A program made the position numbers and the translations under genes. Positions 51,463 through 62,580 of a stretch of 64,000 nt of DNA are shown in pieces. Numbering within the stretch: position 1 is the first letter of the stretch; the number at the start of each line of letters is the position of its first letter. The stretch is from contig CM055911.1 of the NCBI GenBank assembly GCA_029582155.1, positions 26,724,788 through 26,788,787 on the forward strand, written 5' to 3'. The notes beneath the pieces are model-generated. The model was not told the DNA's origin and ran no database searches. It saw only the letters and a list, made by a program, of their open reading frames with translations. Source of the stretch: Panopea generosa (Eukaryota; Mollusca; Bivalvia; Adapedonta; Hiatellidae).

Positions 51463-53960
51463 TTATGCTAAGCTATCGAGCAAATGAGACTTAATGGCAG
51501 CCTTAAAACAAGGAAGTTTCTCAATCGGAGTGATATTGGCAGGTAAACTGTTCCACAAAGTGCATCCTTTGAAGCAGCAGGAATTATATACAAACCATTA
51601 ACTAACTAAAGGGACATCATAAGCATACGTGTGACTTAGTCTTGACCTGTAAGAATGAATAGCATTATGTGGAGTAATGTGTTCTCCCATATAATCAGGG
51701 GCTAACCCATGTTTTATCTTAAACACACGACAACAGACAATCTGATCAACACGTTTGTGAACTGGTACCAGTAACCAGTTAACAGACTGTTCACTGTTCC
51801 GATCCAATATGCGCTCTAGGATCCATGTCTTGCACAAATCCTATTTACATATTCTGAGTTGTCTATAGTTTAGTTTTCAAAACCTTGGTCAGACCATGGT
51901 ACCTTAACGAGCAGGCATAGTCGTAGTGACATTGAAACAAAGACATGACAAGGAGTTTCTTGGTATGAAGTGTAAGGTAATCCTTCTTACGATACAAGAA
52001 TTTCAACCTGGAATTAGCCTTCTTTAAAACTGAATGAGCCATGGCATCAAAAAATGAACATCGATCCAATGTTGCACCAAGATATTTAACTTAAACCATT
52101 ACAAGTTACATTTAGGCTTAAGCCAGATCTTAATTTGTATTTTGAACCGAATAAGATGGATTCAGTTTTACCCAAATGCAGGGATAATTTATTGTCCACT
52201 AGCCACTGACTAACAAGATGTAGGTCCTCTGTCAGAACCTTCTCAGCATGTAACTTAATTTTTCCTGACACAAGAATACAAGACTCGTCTGCATATAACA
52301 ATAGTCTGTTTGTAACCACAACTGACATGTCATTTACATAAATCAAGAACAGTAGTGGTCCAAGAATTGACCCTTGTTGCACTCCAAATGTGATAGGAAT
52401 GTGATAAGAATGTGTCCCTGACACATCAACAAGCTGCTGTCTGTCCGAAAGGTAGAACTAAACCATTTTAAAATGCCATCGCCTAGACCTGATGCCTAGA
52501 GTTTCACGAGAAGAACAGTGTGATCTACAGTAACGAAAGCTTTTTGCAGATCTAATAGAATCATACAGGTCTACAACATTATCCTTATCCATTTACAGCG
52601 TTATATAATCTGTCAAATGGATGAGACAAGCGTTGACCAGTTGAAAAAAACACTTCTGGAACCTTACTGAAATTTATATAATAACTTGTTTTCTTCGAAG
52701 TAAGATTTAATTTGTTCATAGACAATTTTTCAAATATCTTAGACACAATACTTAATATGGAAACAGAGCGATAATTCCCAACAGAGGTTTTATCATTTTT
52801 CTTAAAAAGGGGAAGAACTCTTGCTGCCTTGAGGTCATCTGGGACCTCACCTTGAATTAAAGACAGATTAAAAATATGAGCTAGAGGACTAGCAATTATT
52901 GATGCGCCATCTTTTACAAGGTGCGGAGAAACGCCGTCTAAACCAGTGGCTTTATTAGCACATAACTGGGTTAAGTACTTAAAAATTCGTGTTCTCAGCA
53001 ACAAAAGAAAAGGAATAACTGTTTGAGGACACACCCTTGTTTGCATAAAAATCTGATACGAACATTTTTTGCAAATTTGTGCAAACTGGCAGCAGTTTAT
53101 CAACAAGTTTAGAGGCAACTGTGGTATAACAACTGCTGAAAGTATCAGAGATAATTTTCTTTTCAATGCAAATATTGCTATCAATTTTCAGACTAATATT
53201 GGAACTTGATAAAGATAATCCTTTCTTGGATGGTAAACCATGGTTTTTAAGAGTTTTTACAAGAATTTTGAGTCATTTTGATTCTGCTCAAGAGTCTCAT
53301 TAAAGATTTTATTTGCAGAATCAATAAAGTACTGTGTCTTGTTTCTTAAATATTTAAAAGAATTAAAATTATCATCAAACTTTCATGTCTTTTTTGTAAC
53401 GATTAAAAGCCTTATCTCTTTCATTAATGGCATGTAAAATATCTGAATCGATCCATGGTTCTGTCCTCTCCTTGATTCGTACCTGCTTGACAGGAGCGAC
53501 ATTGTCAATAACCGACATAAATAACTGTTTGAATTTATCCCAAGCCACAGATACATTATCGCTAATCATAACCGGACTCCAGTCTGTAGATAACAGATTG
53601 GTTTGTATGTCCTCTTTGCTGTAGTTCTTCATAAAATGTATTGTAACATATTATGTGTACTGATTGAAGATTTTGTAGTTTTTCTTGTACAAAAAACATG
53701 CTTTGGTTTCAATAACACCAGACTGGGAAATCTTGTCATTGTCAGAGATTAAAATTAAATCAATAATAGTCGATGTTGTACTACAAATTCTTGTAATCAT
53801 ATATAATTGTTTGAAATGAAACACGTTGATGAAAGCACTTAAAGCTGACAAAACAGGGCATGCTTTTGCACTGGATACATCAGTATTAAAATCGCCAAGC
53901 AAAAGTGATACATACTCGGAAAAGTGACTTCTAGCAGAACATACACTATCGAGAAAATTA
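51463..53960 (-). pseudogene. Decayed non-LTR retrotransposon (Jockey/CR1-L2-like LINE), ORF2
   Basis: The minus strand carries, in order, the second half of an apurinic endonuclease ('LLGDFNTDVSS', 'IIDLILISDNDKI', 53651-53960), a linker ('EPWIDSDILHAINERDKAFN', 53375-53632), reverse transcriptase ('KATGLDGVSPHLV', 'VGNYRSVSILSIVSKIFEKL', 52585-53184; 'GVQQGSILGPLLFLIYVND', 52086-52424) and a C-terminal block ('SEQSVNWLLVPVHKRVDQIV', 'NSLPANITPIEKLPCFKAAI', ending at a TAA near 51463). The frame shifts several times and stops interrupt it. The catalytic YxDD box reads 'YADES', with the second Asp lost, so it is dead. The first half of the endonuclease is missing. Confidence 0.9.
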
Positions 53961-54081
53961 TAAAAAAAACTTATAGTCTAATTGTTTCTCTAGCTGTAAG
54001 TAATCGTTAAATATATACAGAAAAAAGCGGACACGTTTATTGTAGACAGAATGCGGACAGAATTATCACTAGCCATGATAC

Positions 54082-54405
54082 TCAATATTGAGCGAGTACA
54101 GTATCTTGATGTATAAAGCGTGACTTATGATATGTCACTGTAGCCACAATGGGCTTATGAGACACCTTTATGTTGTACACTGTTACTTCACGAACGCTTT
54201 CCTTGCAGGGAGTCATGCTGTAAGCCATTCGGTACCCCTCAATTAAATTAGCTACTGGTCGAGCAACTGGCCTGCATCTGAAAAGAACCGAGTGCTTCCA
54301 ACGGGATTCGATAATTCGACCTCCCGCTTCCGAGGCAGACGCCTTAAACAGCAATATTTTAAAGTCAATATCATTCTGTGTGTTTAAACCCGCATAAAAA
54401 TGCAA
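54082..54405 (-). other. Unrecognised 107-codon open frame beyond the LINE
   Basis: Contains 'FRCRPVARPVANLIEGYRMA' and 'KESVREVTVYNIKVSHKPIV'. No family recognised and no splice partners found. It lies just upstream of the truncated LINE in the same orientation; it could be flanking repeat or chance. Confidence 0.2.
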
Positions 54406-54419
54406 TGGCCGGTATACTT

Positions 54420-55334
54420 TTTAAAGGGAATTTATTAGGATTTTTTAAACTTTTAAAATTGGCTAAAAACATTTCCCCCCGTTATATCATGTCAATATTG
54501 TTTCATCTTGGAAAGAGTCCAAATGACTTTGCGACGGTCGTTAAGCAGTATTGAAGTGCTGTCTATTTTTAGAATGGGGATTCTTTTTCAAGTTTTTCAC
54601 TCCCATTTAAATATTGATTTTGTCACGTTTTGGTGATTTGACAAACCAAACCATTGGGATTTTATCTATTAATGATATTGAACGCTTTTATCCATTTTGA
54701 TAAGTATTTTTTACTACGAATTTTTCTACTGAAAACACTTGTGCCTGTTCAAATTTTGTGTTGCGACCCAGTACGCCCCCTCCAAACTGAAATCCTTGAT
54801 CCGCTCCTGCACTGGAAGAACGTAGAAGACATCCTTAGTCTCTGATATTAATGTTTAAACCTCGTGCCAGATTATATTAGTAAATTGCTAAAAAAAAATT
54901 ACTACTTTAGAGTTATTCCCCTTGCCAATTTCGACGCCATTTGCATTACAAAACAAAGAAGATGCGACCGCAAGAGAAAGGTTTTATTTTTGCAATTATT
55001 GATATATTCTGTTTTTTTTTATTATATTTAATAAATTCAGTGTTATTTCACTTAGATAAGAAATTAATTCATGAATTTTGAAGTTGAAAAGTGTTATATA
55101 TTTAAGCAGTACAGTATGTATGTATAAGATTTCAGATAGAAGTTGTCCGGTGGTTTTGGATCTACCTGTATTTACTTTAAAATTAACCAGAGACACATAA
55201 ATTATACTCTTAATTTTGGTGTAGCATTTTTATCTAAAACGCATTGCCTCCTCAACAAATCAGCAGAGAAACCAAGAATTTGTGCCCACAGTTATGTTTG
55301 TAATAGTTTTTTTCTCACTTTTTTGCTCTTTTTA
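54420..55334. other. No gene seen
   Basis: AT-rich intergenic sequence; open frames up to 66 codons have no domain. Confidence 0.35.
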
Positions 55335-55423
55335 AAAGCAAGAAATTATTTTTTTGAAATTTGTTCATGGATTAGTTTGGCCAAGAACATATAAATGTAT
55401 AAATGTAATTAAGTCACTGGCCA

Positions 55424-55568
55424 GGCCCAGTTAGCGCAATGGATAGCGCAGAGAACTGCCCATCAGCCCATGGGTTGTGAGTTCCATACCCTGTTAGGCC
55501 GTAGTCATGTGATGATTTATATACAACATTGCATCTCATTGCCATCGTCTCTCATCTGTGATTCAAGT
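55424..55568 (+). mobile_element. SINE A, 3' part deleted
   Basis: Head 'GGCCCAGTTAGCGCAATGGA' and body to 'GTGATTCAAGT', where it joins 'CTATATATTTATTG'. The unit 2 counterpart continues through the SINE body. Confidence 0.82.
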
Positions 55569-55584
55569 CTATATATTTATTGAA

Positions 55585-56280
55585 ATAAGTCCCTGTGGGA
55601 TTGTTGTCTCTAGTAGACACAGTCAGGATATGACTGAAAAATTGTTGAAAGTGACCAGACTTAGAACTATCCTCTTAAAGGGATTGTATTGGCAAGTAAC
55701 ACAAGCACGCTGTTAATCCAGACTTTTTCTGTATGCAGTGTGCACAAAATAATGATTATGTATTGACGTATAACTTTTATTTACTTGAAAGTTATAAAAT
55801 TAACAGTAATTGAATATTGGCCAAAACTTTAATACGTCCCGCAATAAAGTATTGCGCAATGTTTACATTGAACTCCGTAAACTTCCGGAACCAAGCCTCA
55901 AAAACAAGATCAGGAATGAATCTTCATGATGTTATCCGATGATTGATCTGAAACCTGAAAGCAGTTCGTTGAAAATGGCGAATGTAAACAAAAACAAAAA
56001 CGTGGCTTCAGAAACCCTATGTTTGTTAAAAAGAGGTTATGCAATTAGACACTTTAGACGCATATATCTCTAAGTTATAAGTGTATCTTCATGCAGGGCT
56101 TGTGTATTTAGGACACGGAATTGACAGTAATATGACAATATAATCCCCTCAATGTTGAGTGCTAAGCGAGGAAGCTTCTAGTACCATTTTCAATTCTTTG
56201 GTATGACCCAGCCAGAGATTGAACTCCTGACCTTCTGCATGCAATGTGGACACTCTACCCCTAGACCACCACTGTGGTGT
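55585..56280 (-). mobile_element. SINE B pieces in inverted arrangement, split by M4
   Basis: A plus-orientation SINE B 3' piece ('GACTGAAAAATTGTTGAAAG', about 55630-55650) joins a minus-orientation 5' part ('GCGAGGAAGCTTCTAGTACC' to the tRNA-like head 'CTCTACCCCTAGACCACCAC', about 56165-56275). Confidence 0.75.
55679..56148. mobile_element. M4 MITE, TTAA target site
   Basis: 470 bp with inverted ends AGGGATTGTATTGGCA and TGACAATATAATCCCC (about 13 of 15 matching). TTAA at 55675-55678 and TCAA at 56149-56152 flank it; unit 2 has the empty site CCTCTTAATGTTGAG. A 4-bp TTAA target suggests piggyBac-type mobilisation. No coding capacity seen. Confidence 0.82.
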
Positions 56281-56545
56281 CTATAATGGCATTAATTCAA
56301 TGTTTAATTTTGCATTACCACTTTAAGTCAGATGCCATTAATTGACAGTCTTCTTGTTTTATCCGATTATCATTAAAAACTGAAGAGTTTATATGATTTT
56401 GACACTTTTGTAATTATTATAGTCATAGATGTCTATAAATTGGATATGACTGATTTATGGCATTATACAAAAGTAAAATGAAATTAATGTACTGTGTACA
56501 TGCTGGAGCTTTTGAATAGGGGTGAAAATGAGAAAACAGAAAACT

Positions 56546-56920
56546 GCTGGGCCCAATTAGCTCAGTTATAAGTGCGTCTGACTATCAATCCAGGGGTTGC
56601 AATATGGTGTGCTCCAGTACTGGTTAACCTTCCAGGATCCCAGGAAACAGTGGTTAGGTTAACTGATCATCTGTTACAGCTTGGCCCGGGCATTTGACTA
56701 TTAATCCAGGGGTTATGAGTTCCAATCCCTGCCCAGCCAGTCTCCATCATAATTGATATACCACAATGCATCTCATTGTCTTTTGTCTTTACTTGACAGA
56801 GTTATCATTTGTTTGTGGAGTACTGGTAAACTTTCAAGGATCCCAGGAAAAGTTGTTAGGTTAACAGATTGTCAATGAGCCCTCAATGGCATCCAAATGA
56901 TGCTAACTATTCAAACAAAC
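56546..56920 (+). mobile_element. Two adjoining SINE A copies
   Basis: The first (56546-56679) lacks the middle of the body. The second (56680-56920) starts at 'GCTTGGCCCGGGCATTTGAC' and runs to 'GATGCTAACTATTCAAACAA'. Confidence 0.82.
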
Positions 56921-57109
56921 AATCATTTAACTGATTTGGTTATAATTCAGGACTGTAATTGTTTTGTTTCATGGAAAATAGAAATTTGTTATATTTATAC
57001 AAAGATATAAGTGAATATTTATTATTATTAAAGCAGAATTAGTAGTGGAAATTAATTGTGACTTTTAACCCCATATTTTTGCCAAATCATTCTGTTGCCA
57101 TTAAAGTGG

Positions 57110-57330
57110 GACGTTACTACAGTAAATAGAGTGTTGCCTTCTCATGTTATAGGTTGCAGGTTCAATCCCCAGCACAACCAGATGGCCTTTCAAAAATAAC
57201 ACTTGGTACTGATGGATTCAAGAGCAGTTTATATAAACTCGGCTTTTTTAGCAATCAAGCAGAAAATATTTATTTTAACTTCACAGCTGTTGCCATGTTA
57301 TTGTGTAAATCAAGAACCTTCTGTTGTGTT
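57110..57330 (+). mobile_element. SINE D copy
   Basis: 'GCAGGTTCAATCCCCAGCAC' and 'AATAACACTTGGTACTGATG'. Confidence 0.78.
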
Positions 57331-57445
57331 AATTAGTAAAACATGTAAATGTAAACATAAAGCAAGAAATAATTTTTTTTAAATTTGTTCATGCATTAGC
57401 TTGGCCAAAGACATATAATCATATAAGTGTAATTAAGTCACTGGC

Positions 57446-57745
57446 CAGGCCTGGTTAGCGCAATGGATAGCACAGAGAACTGCCCATCAGCCCATGGATC
57501 TTGAGTTCCATACCCTGTAACAGTGTTAGGCTGTAGTCCTGTGATGATTTATATACAACATTGCATCTCATTGCCATCATCTGTCATCTGTGATTCAAGT
57601 GAGAAAGTTATCAGTTTTGAGTTTCTTGCAGAGATGAGTGTGCTTGAGTACTGGTTAACCATCCAAGCCTGATCCCAGAAAAGAGTGGTTATGTTAAGTG
57701 ATCATCTGTTGGCCCTCGATGGCATGAATATGTGGCTAAATATGC
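57446..57745 (+). mobile_element. SINE A, near full length (unit 2)
   Basis: Head 'GCCTGGTTAGCGCAATGGAT' through 'CTGTTGGCCCTCGATGGCAT', the intact counterpart of 55424-55568. Confidence 0.85.
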
Positions 57746-57944
57746 AATTTGAATCTCTCAATCCCCATGCATTTCTTCTTCATCTTTCTACATATAGTAT
57801 TCTGACCTTCTTCAGAATACAGCAGCTGCTTATCTGTCTGAGATCAGTACCATAAAAAAACATTAAACACTTGATAATGTGCAGAGAAGGGCTTAAATCT
57901 TAGTCCTGAGGAACAGTTACCAACATTTGTCTGATCTGAAGCCA

Positions 57945-58165
57945 GCCCTATATTAGCTCTGTCAGTAACACATAGATCTGACTCAATACAGAGGTCAAGA
58001 GTTCAAATCCCCACTCAGTCACAGTCTGTGTGATGATTGGTCGTGAACTTCATTCTATTGCCACGAATCTTCCTCCTCAGAATATGTGTGGAAGAAGTCA
58101 GTGACTTGCAGAGATGAAGTGTGTCTGGAGCATTGGTTAACCACCTAGCAGAGAAAAGCTGTCTT
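57945..58165 (+). mobile_element. Diverged SINE A
   Basis: 'TTAGCTCTGTCAGTAACACA', box B 'AAGAGTTCAAATCCCCAC' and 'CAGTGACTTGCAGAGATGAA'. Lies in the part missing from unit 1. Confidence 0.65.
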
Positions 58166-58734
58166 ATCTAGAAACAATGGTTACATTAGTTATACTGGTT
58201 GACTTTATATAACTGAAAAACAATTACTGTTGAAAAAAAAGACGCAAAACCCCTCTCAAACAATTAATCATTAAAAAAAAAAAAGAACATAGAATTGTCC
58301 CCTTTCTCAAATTTTACATGGTCCATTATGGATATTGCTACATCTTTATACATGACATGCTACACGTAGAGTCGTGACATTACCATCACTTCCAATATCA
58401 GATACACCACATCAGATTACATAATATTCTCATTCGTTCCACAAATAGAAGTGAACCCCTTACTAGTTGATTGTAGTTGTTGCAAGACACTGCCACACAT
58501 CCTATAGACAGTACCAGATTTTTTATCTTCTAACACAGCACTAACTTTTTTTTTTCTTCACCTGATACATAGCCACTCTTCAGTTACACTTTTCTAGGTA
58601 TTTCTAAGCACTGTTTATGGCTATAATCACTTTTCTTGGGGTGGATTGAGCACAGGGGCTTATAACATATGTATTCTATATTCCTATATATAGTATAATA
58701 CGTTTTTATTATGCTATATATTTATTGAAACTAG

Positions 58735-58945
58735 CCCCTGTGGGATTGTTGTCTCTAGTAGCCACAGTCAGGATATGACTGAAAATTGTTGAACGTGACC
58801 AGACCTAGAACTAACCTCTTAATGTTGAGTACCAAGCGAGGAAGCTTCTAGTACCATTTTCAATTCTTTGGTATGACCCAGCCAGAGATTGAACCCCTGA
58901 CCTTCCGCAAGCAACGTAGACACTCTACCCCTAGATCACCACTGT
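58735..58945 (-). mobile_element. SINE B pieces, M4 empty site (unit 2)
   Basis: Same inverted SINE B arrangement as in unit 1, uninterrupted at CCTCTTAATGTTGAG (about 58814-58828). Confidence 0.78.
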
Positions 58946-59251
58946 GGTGTCTATAATGGCTTCAACTCAATGTTTAATTTTGCATCACCACTTTAAGTCA
59001 GATGACATTATTTGACAGTCTTGTTTTATCCGATTATCATTAAAAACTGAAGAGTTTATATGATTTTGACACTTTTGTAATTATTATAGTCATAGATGTC
59101 TATAAATTGGATGTGACTGATTTATGGCATTTACAAAAAGTAAAATGAAATTAATGTACTGTGTACATGCTGGAGCTTTTGAATAGGGGTGAAAAATGAG
59201 AAAACAGTACATTCTGTAAGTAGCTTAATTGCTAACTTATGTAGTAAAACT

Positions 59252-59640
59252 GCTGGGCCTGATTAGCTCAGTTATTAGTGCGTCTGACTTTCAATCCAGG
59301 GGTTGTATTATGGTGTGCTCCAGTACTGGTTAACTTTCCAGGATCCCAGGAAACAGTGGTTAGGTTAACTGATCATTCTGTTACAGCTTGGCCCGGGCAA
59401 TTGACTATTAATCCAGGGGTCGTGAGTTTCAATCCCCGCCCAGCCAGTCTCCATCATGATTGATATATACCACAATGCGTGTCATTGTCATTTGTCTTTA
59501 CTTGACAGAGTTATCATTTGTTTGTGGAGTTCTGGTTAACCTTCAAGGATCCCAGGAAGGAGTGGTTAGGTTAACAGATCGTCAATGAGCCCTCGATGGC
59601 ATTCAAATGATGCTAACTAGTCAAACAAACAATCATTTAA
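59252..59640 (+). mobile_element. Two adjoining SINE A copies (unit 2)
   Basis: Counterpart of 56546-56920, with 'GGGCCTGATTAGCTCAGTTA' and 'TTGGCCCGGGCAATTGACTA'. Confidence 0.82.
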
Positions 59641-59809
59641 CTGATTTGGTTATAATGCAGGACTGTAATTGTTTTGTTTCATGGAAAATAGAAATTTGTT
59701 ATATTTATACAAAGATATAAGTGGAATATTTATTATTGTAAAAGCAGAATTTGTAGTGGAAATTAATTGTGACTTTTAACCCCATATTTACGGCAAATCT
59801 TTCTGTTGC

Positions 59810-60030
59810 CATTAAAGTGGGACGTTACTACAGTAAATAGAGTGTTGCCCACTCATGTCAAAGGTTACAGGTTCAATCCCCAGCACAACCAGATGGCCTT
59901 TCAAAAATAACACTTGGTACTGGTGGATTCAAGAGCAGTTCATATAAACTTGGCTTTCTTAGCAATCAAGCAGAAAATATTTATTTTAACTTCACAGCTG
60001 TTACCATGTTATTGTGTAAATTAAGAACCT
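59810..60030 (+). mobile_element. SINE D copy (unit 2)
   Basis: Counterpart of 57110-57330, with 'ACAGGTTCAATCCCCAGCAC'. Confidence 0.78.
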
Positions 60031-60384
60031 TCTGTTGTGCTAATTAGTAAAACATGTAAATGTAAACATGATGGACAGTTTTGTGCATTATGACATGTAA
60101 TTATATTTAAAACATACTGGTAGTTATTATGTCTTGCTGAGCGCCCATATGCTGCCATATTATATATGTACATTGTATTAAACCTGCAATACAATGTTGG
60201 AAGTGGAAAAGACAAGTATTAAACGACATTATGGAGGAATTGATCAGTTTTATATCATTTTAATCAATCAATGGCATCAAAATTTAAACAAGATGTCAAT
60301 AGCACTCAAACATGCTTTCACACACACATATATGTACTTCATTAGGTAAATTAGCAGTATGACATGAGGAGTCAAGATATCAAA

Positions 60385-60580
60385 TTCATTAACATTCATC
60401 TCTCACTGCTGATTTAAGTGGAATCTACTTTAAGTGGAATTTACTTGCGGAAATAGGGTGTGATTGAGTACTGGTTTACCTTTCAGGATCCCGGGAAACA
60501 GTGGTTACGTTAAATGATCATCTGTTAGCACTCGATGGCATAAAAATGACACTAACTCGTAATTCAATCAATCAATCAAA
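60385..60580 (+). mobile_element. SINE A body and tail
   Basis: 'CATCTCTCACTGCTGATTTA' to 'AATTCAATCAATCAATC', with a small duplication of 'TTTAAGTGGAAT'. Confidence 0.8.
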
Positions 60581-60639
60581 AGTTTCAAATATGAATAAAA
60601 ACTTATATGAAGGGTCTAAATGATATAAGTGGTCACTGG

Positions 60640-60800
60640 TGTACCAGCGGATGGAGGGTTGGCTGGTCATGCCAGAGGTATTGGGTTCAGCTGTAAACTC
60701 CACTTTATAACCTCACATACAAAACTATCAGCATTGGATTTACACATGAAATGGACTCTGAAGAGATTTACAAAAGCTTCTTTTATTTGTTTTAAGCTTA
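60640..60800 (+). mobile_element. SINE D copy, diverged
   Basis: 'CTGGTCATGCCAGAGGTATT' and 'CACATGAAATGGACTCTGAA'. Confidence 0.6.
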
Positions 60801-61248
60801 TCTAAGCTTATTTCAATAAAAGTTGCATTGAGCAAAACTAAATTATTATATATATAATCAAATCAACTTTAATTAGAATTTGCATGTCCCAAGAAAGTAT
60901 GATATATATAACAGTACTCCAGATAAGCGCAATTTGGGGGTATTTAAGCATTGAAATTTCTCAATAAAACATTGAAATATCAATTATAAATGTAAAATAC
61001 GCATTGGTTATTCTCAATTTCAGTGTTGATTAGTTTGTTTAAATTGGCAATTTGATGAGAATGTTCATTTTTACCCTTTACATTTTGAAAATAAGCATTG
61101 TATTCTAATTTAAAGGGTAAAAAAAAATCATTTGAAGAAAAGCTTATCTGGAGCACTGAATTTTAACTTATAGTCATTCTGTTCTTGGTGCTTTTGATCA
61201 TAAATATTCCATTGTCGTGATCTAATGTCATCTGACTTTTGAATGGTT
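60801..61248. other. No gene seen
   Basis: AT-rich. The pair 'TCCAGATAAGC' (about 60920) and 'GCTTATCTGGAGCACTGAA' (about 61142) is inverted, so 60905-61160 may be another foldback element. Confidence 0.45.
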
Positions 61249-61252
61249 TTAA

Positions 61253-61482
61253 CCCTTTACTTCATATAGACGCCTTTGGACACCTCTTATATAGACGCCT
61301 TCGGACACGTAATATAGAAGGCTTTTGAGTTATTGGGTGAATTTATGTTTATATTAACTGACAGAGTGGAAAACAGTGCAGGAAGTGTTCAGATTGTTAT
61401 GAGCAATCTGAACTCTTCCTGCACTGTTTTAAAAGGCCTTCTGTGATTGGTGCGGCAAAACACTTATCTATGGAGTAAAAGG
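61253..61482 (+). mobile_element. M3 MITE, complete, TTAA-flanked, with internal hairpin
   Basis: 230 bp. CCCTTTACTTCATA and TATGGAGTAAAAGG ends, flanked by TTAA at 61249-61252 and 61483-61486. Inside, ACAGTGCAGGAAGTGTTCAG and its near-complement form a stem of about 24 bp around a short loop (61374-61430). Target and ends fit a piggyBac-type MITE. Confidence 0.9.
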
Positions 61483-61574
61483 TTAAATCAATTTTTAGTC
61501 AACTTTGGTTGACCACCTAAGTTAAACAAATATAGCTATGTTGTTCTTGAAATAAGAAAATTGAGACAATTTCA

Positions 61575-61750
61575 AAGATCGCTTACCTTTCACCACAGAG
61601 GTCGTAGGTTCGGGTCTCACAGTTTCGCAGTTACATGCAGAAGGATGATGGTTTCACTCAGACTCATTCTAAGGTCTTTCACCGCCAATAAACTTGACAT
61701 GCCATATATATACAACCTGAAATGTTAGTTGAAAAATGGCATGTTACCCA
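61575..61750 (+). mobile_element. SINE E copy
   Basis: 'GGTCGTAGGTTCGGGTCTCA' box B, then 'TCACTCAGACTCATTCTAAG' and 'GCCATATATATACAACCTGA'. Confidence 0.75.
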
Positions 61751-61928
61751 ATTCGCGGAGTGTATAGTATGTCACAGTGTGAAGTAATTTGTTCACAGTT
61801 ATTCGATGGATTATTTAGATATTTTACACTGAATTCTTGCAGATTGGTTGCAAAATTATTATTAGATTATACTTCAATATGGTTAAAAATAAATACTTAG
61901 TTACAGTAATGAGTAAGCAATTATTTAA

Positions 61929-62056
61929 CCCTTTACTTCATATAGACACCTCTAATATAGACGCCTGTAATGGACACCTAATATAGAAGGCTTTTGAATT
62001 ATTGGGTGAATTATGTTTATATTAACTGACAGAGTGGAAAACAGTATTAAAAAGGA
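61929..62056 (+). mobile_element. M3 MITE, internally deleted
   Basis: TTAA (61925-61928) then CCCTTTACTTCATATAGACA; deleted after 'GAGTGGAAAACAGT' so the hairpin is gone. Ends AAAAAGGA before TTAA (62057-62060). Confidence 0.75.
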
Positions 62057-62446
62057 TTAAATAACAACATTATAGAACATAATGATAATAAAGTATAGTA
62101 AATGATGCCTATATATAGTAATTTTGTCATGTTGGACATGTGATGGATTAGTTTCGATTTAAGTTCTCAATTCAGATTCATGGTGCCGTTTTTCATTTCT
62201 TTTATATATTTCCTGTCAGTATTGTGTAAACAATTTATGACCGTTACTGTGAACAAATCGCTTCACGCGGTGACATACTACACATACGTGTTATTGTAAA
62301 TGAAAAAAAAACAGAAGGCGAATTATATAAATAATGCATGGTTCATGACTGTCACATGATGCATCTAGTTAATTAACTGTTGAACTCACAAAAGGTACTA
62401 GAGGTGTAGCATGGTAGTAAAGATTTGTAAATGTGGGACTGATAAT

Positions 62447-62580
62447 GGGGCTGTATAGTACAGCGGTTGTAAGCATGTTGTCCTCTCGCGTCTGAGGTTG
62501 CATGTTCTGTCCTCAAAAGCAATACAAATAGTTCAGATAAACTGTTCTGGTTCTGCCCAGGAAGCAGACTTTAGGAGATT
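62447..62580 (+). mobile_element. SINE D copy
   Basis: 'TCTGAGGTTGCATGTTCTGT' and 'TCTGCCCAGGAAGCAGACTT'. Confidence 0.6.

Larger units (their letters stand above)
55335..57358. repeat. Tandem duplication, unit 1
   Basis: First copy of a unit repeated directly at 57359-60069. Contains a truncated SINE A (55424-55568), a SINE B interrupted by M4, two SINE A copies (56546-56679 and 56680-56920) and a SINE D (57110-57330). Compared with unit 2 it lacks 1113 bp at the 55568/55569 junction and has M4 extra. Confidence 0.9.
57359..60069. repeat. Tandem duplication, unit 2
   Basis: Direct repeat of 55335-57358, beginning AAAGCAAGAAATAATTTTTT. It retains 57601-58713, which unit 1 has lost, and lacks M4. 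Both copies end 'AACATGTAAATGTAAACAT'. Confidence 0.9.
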
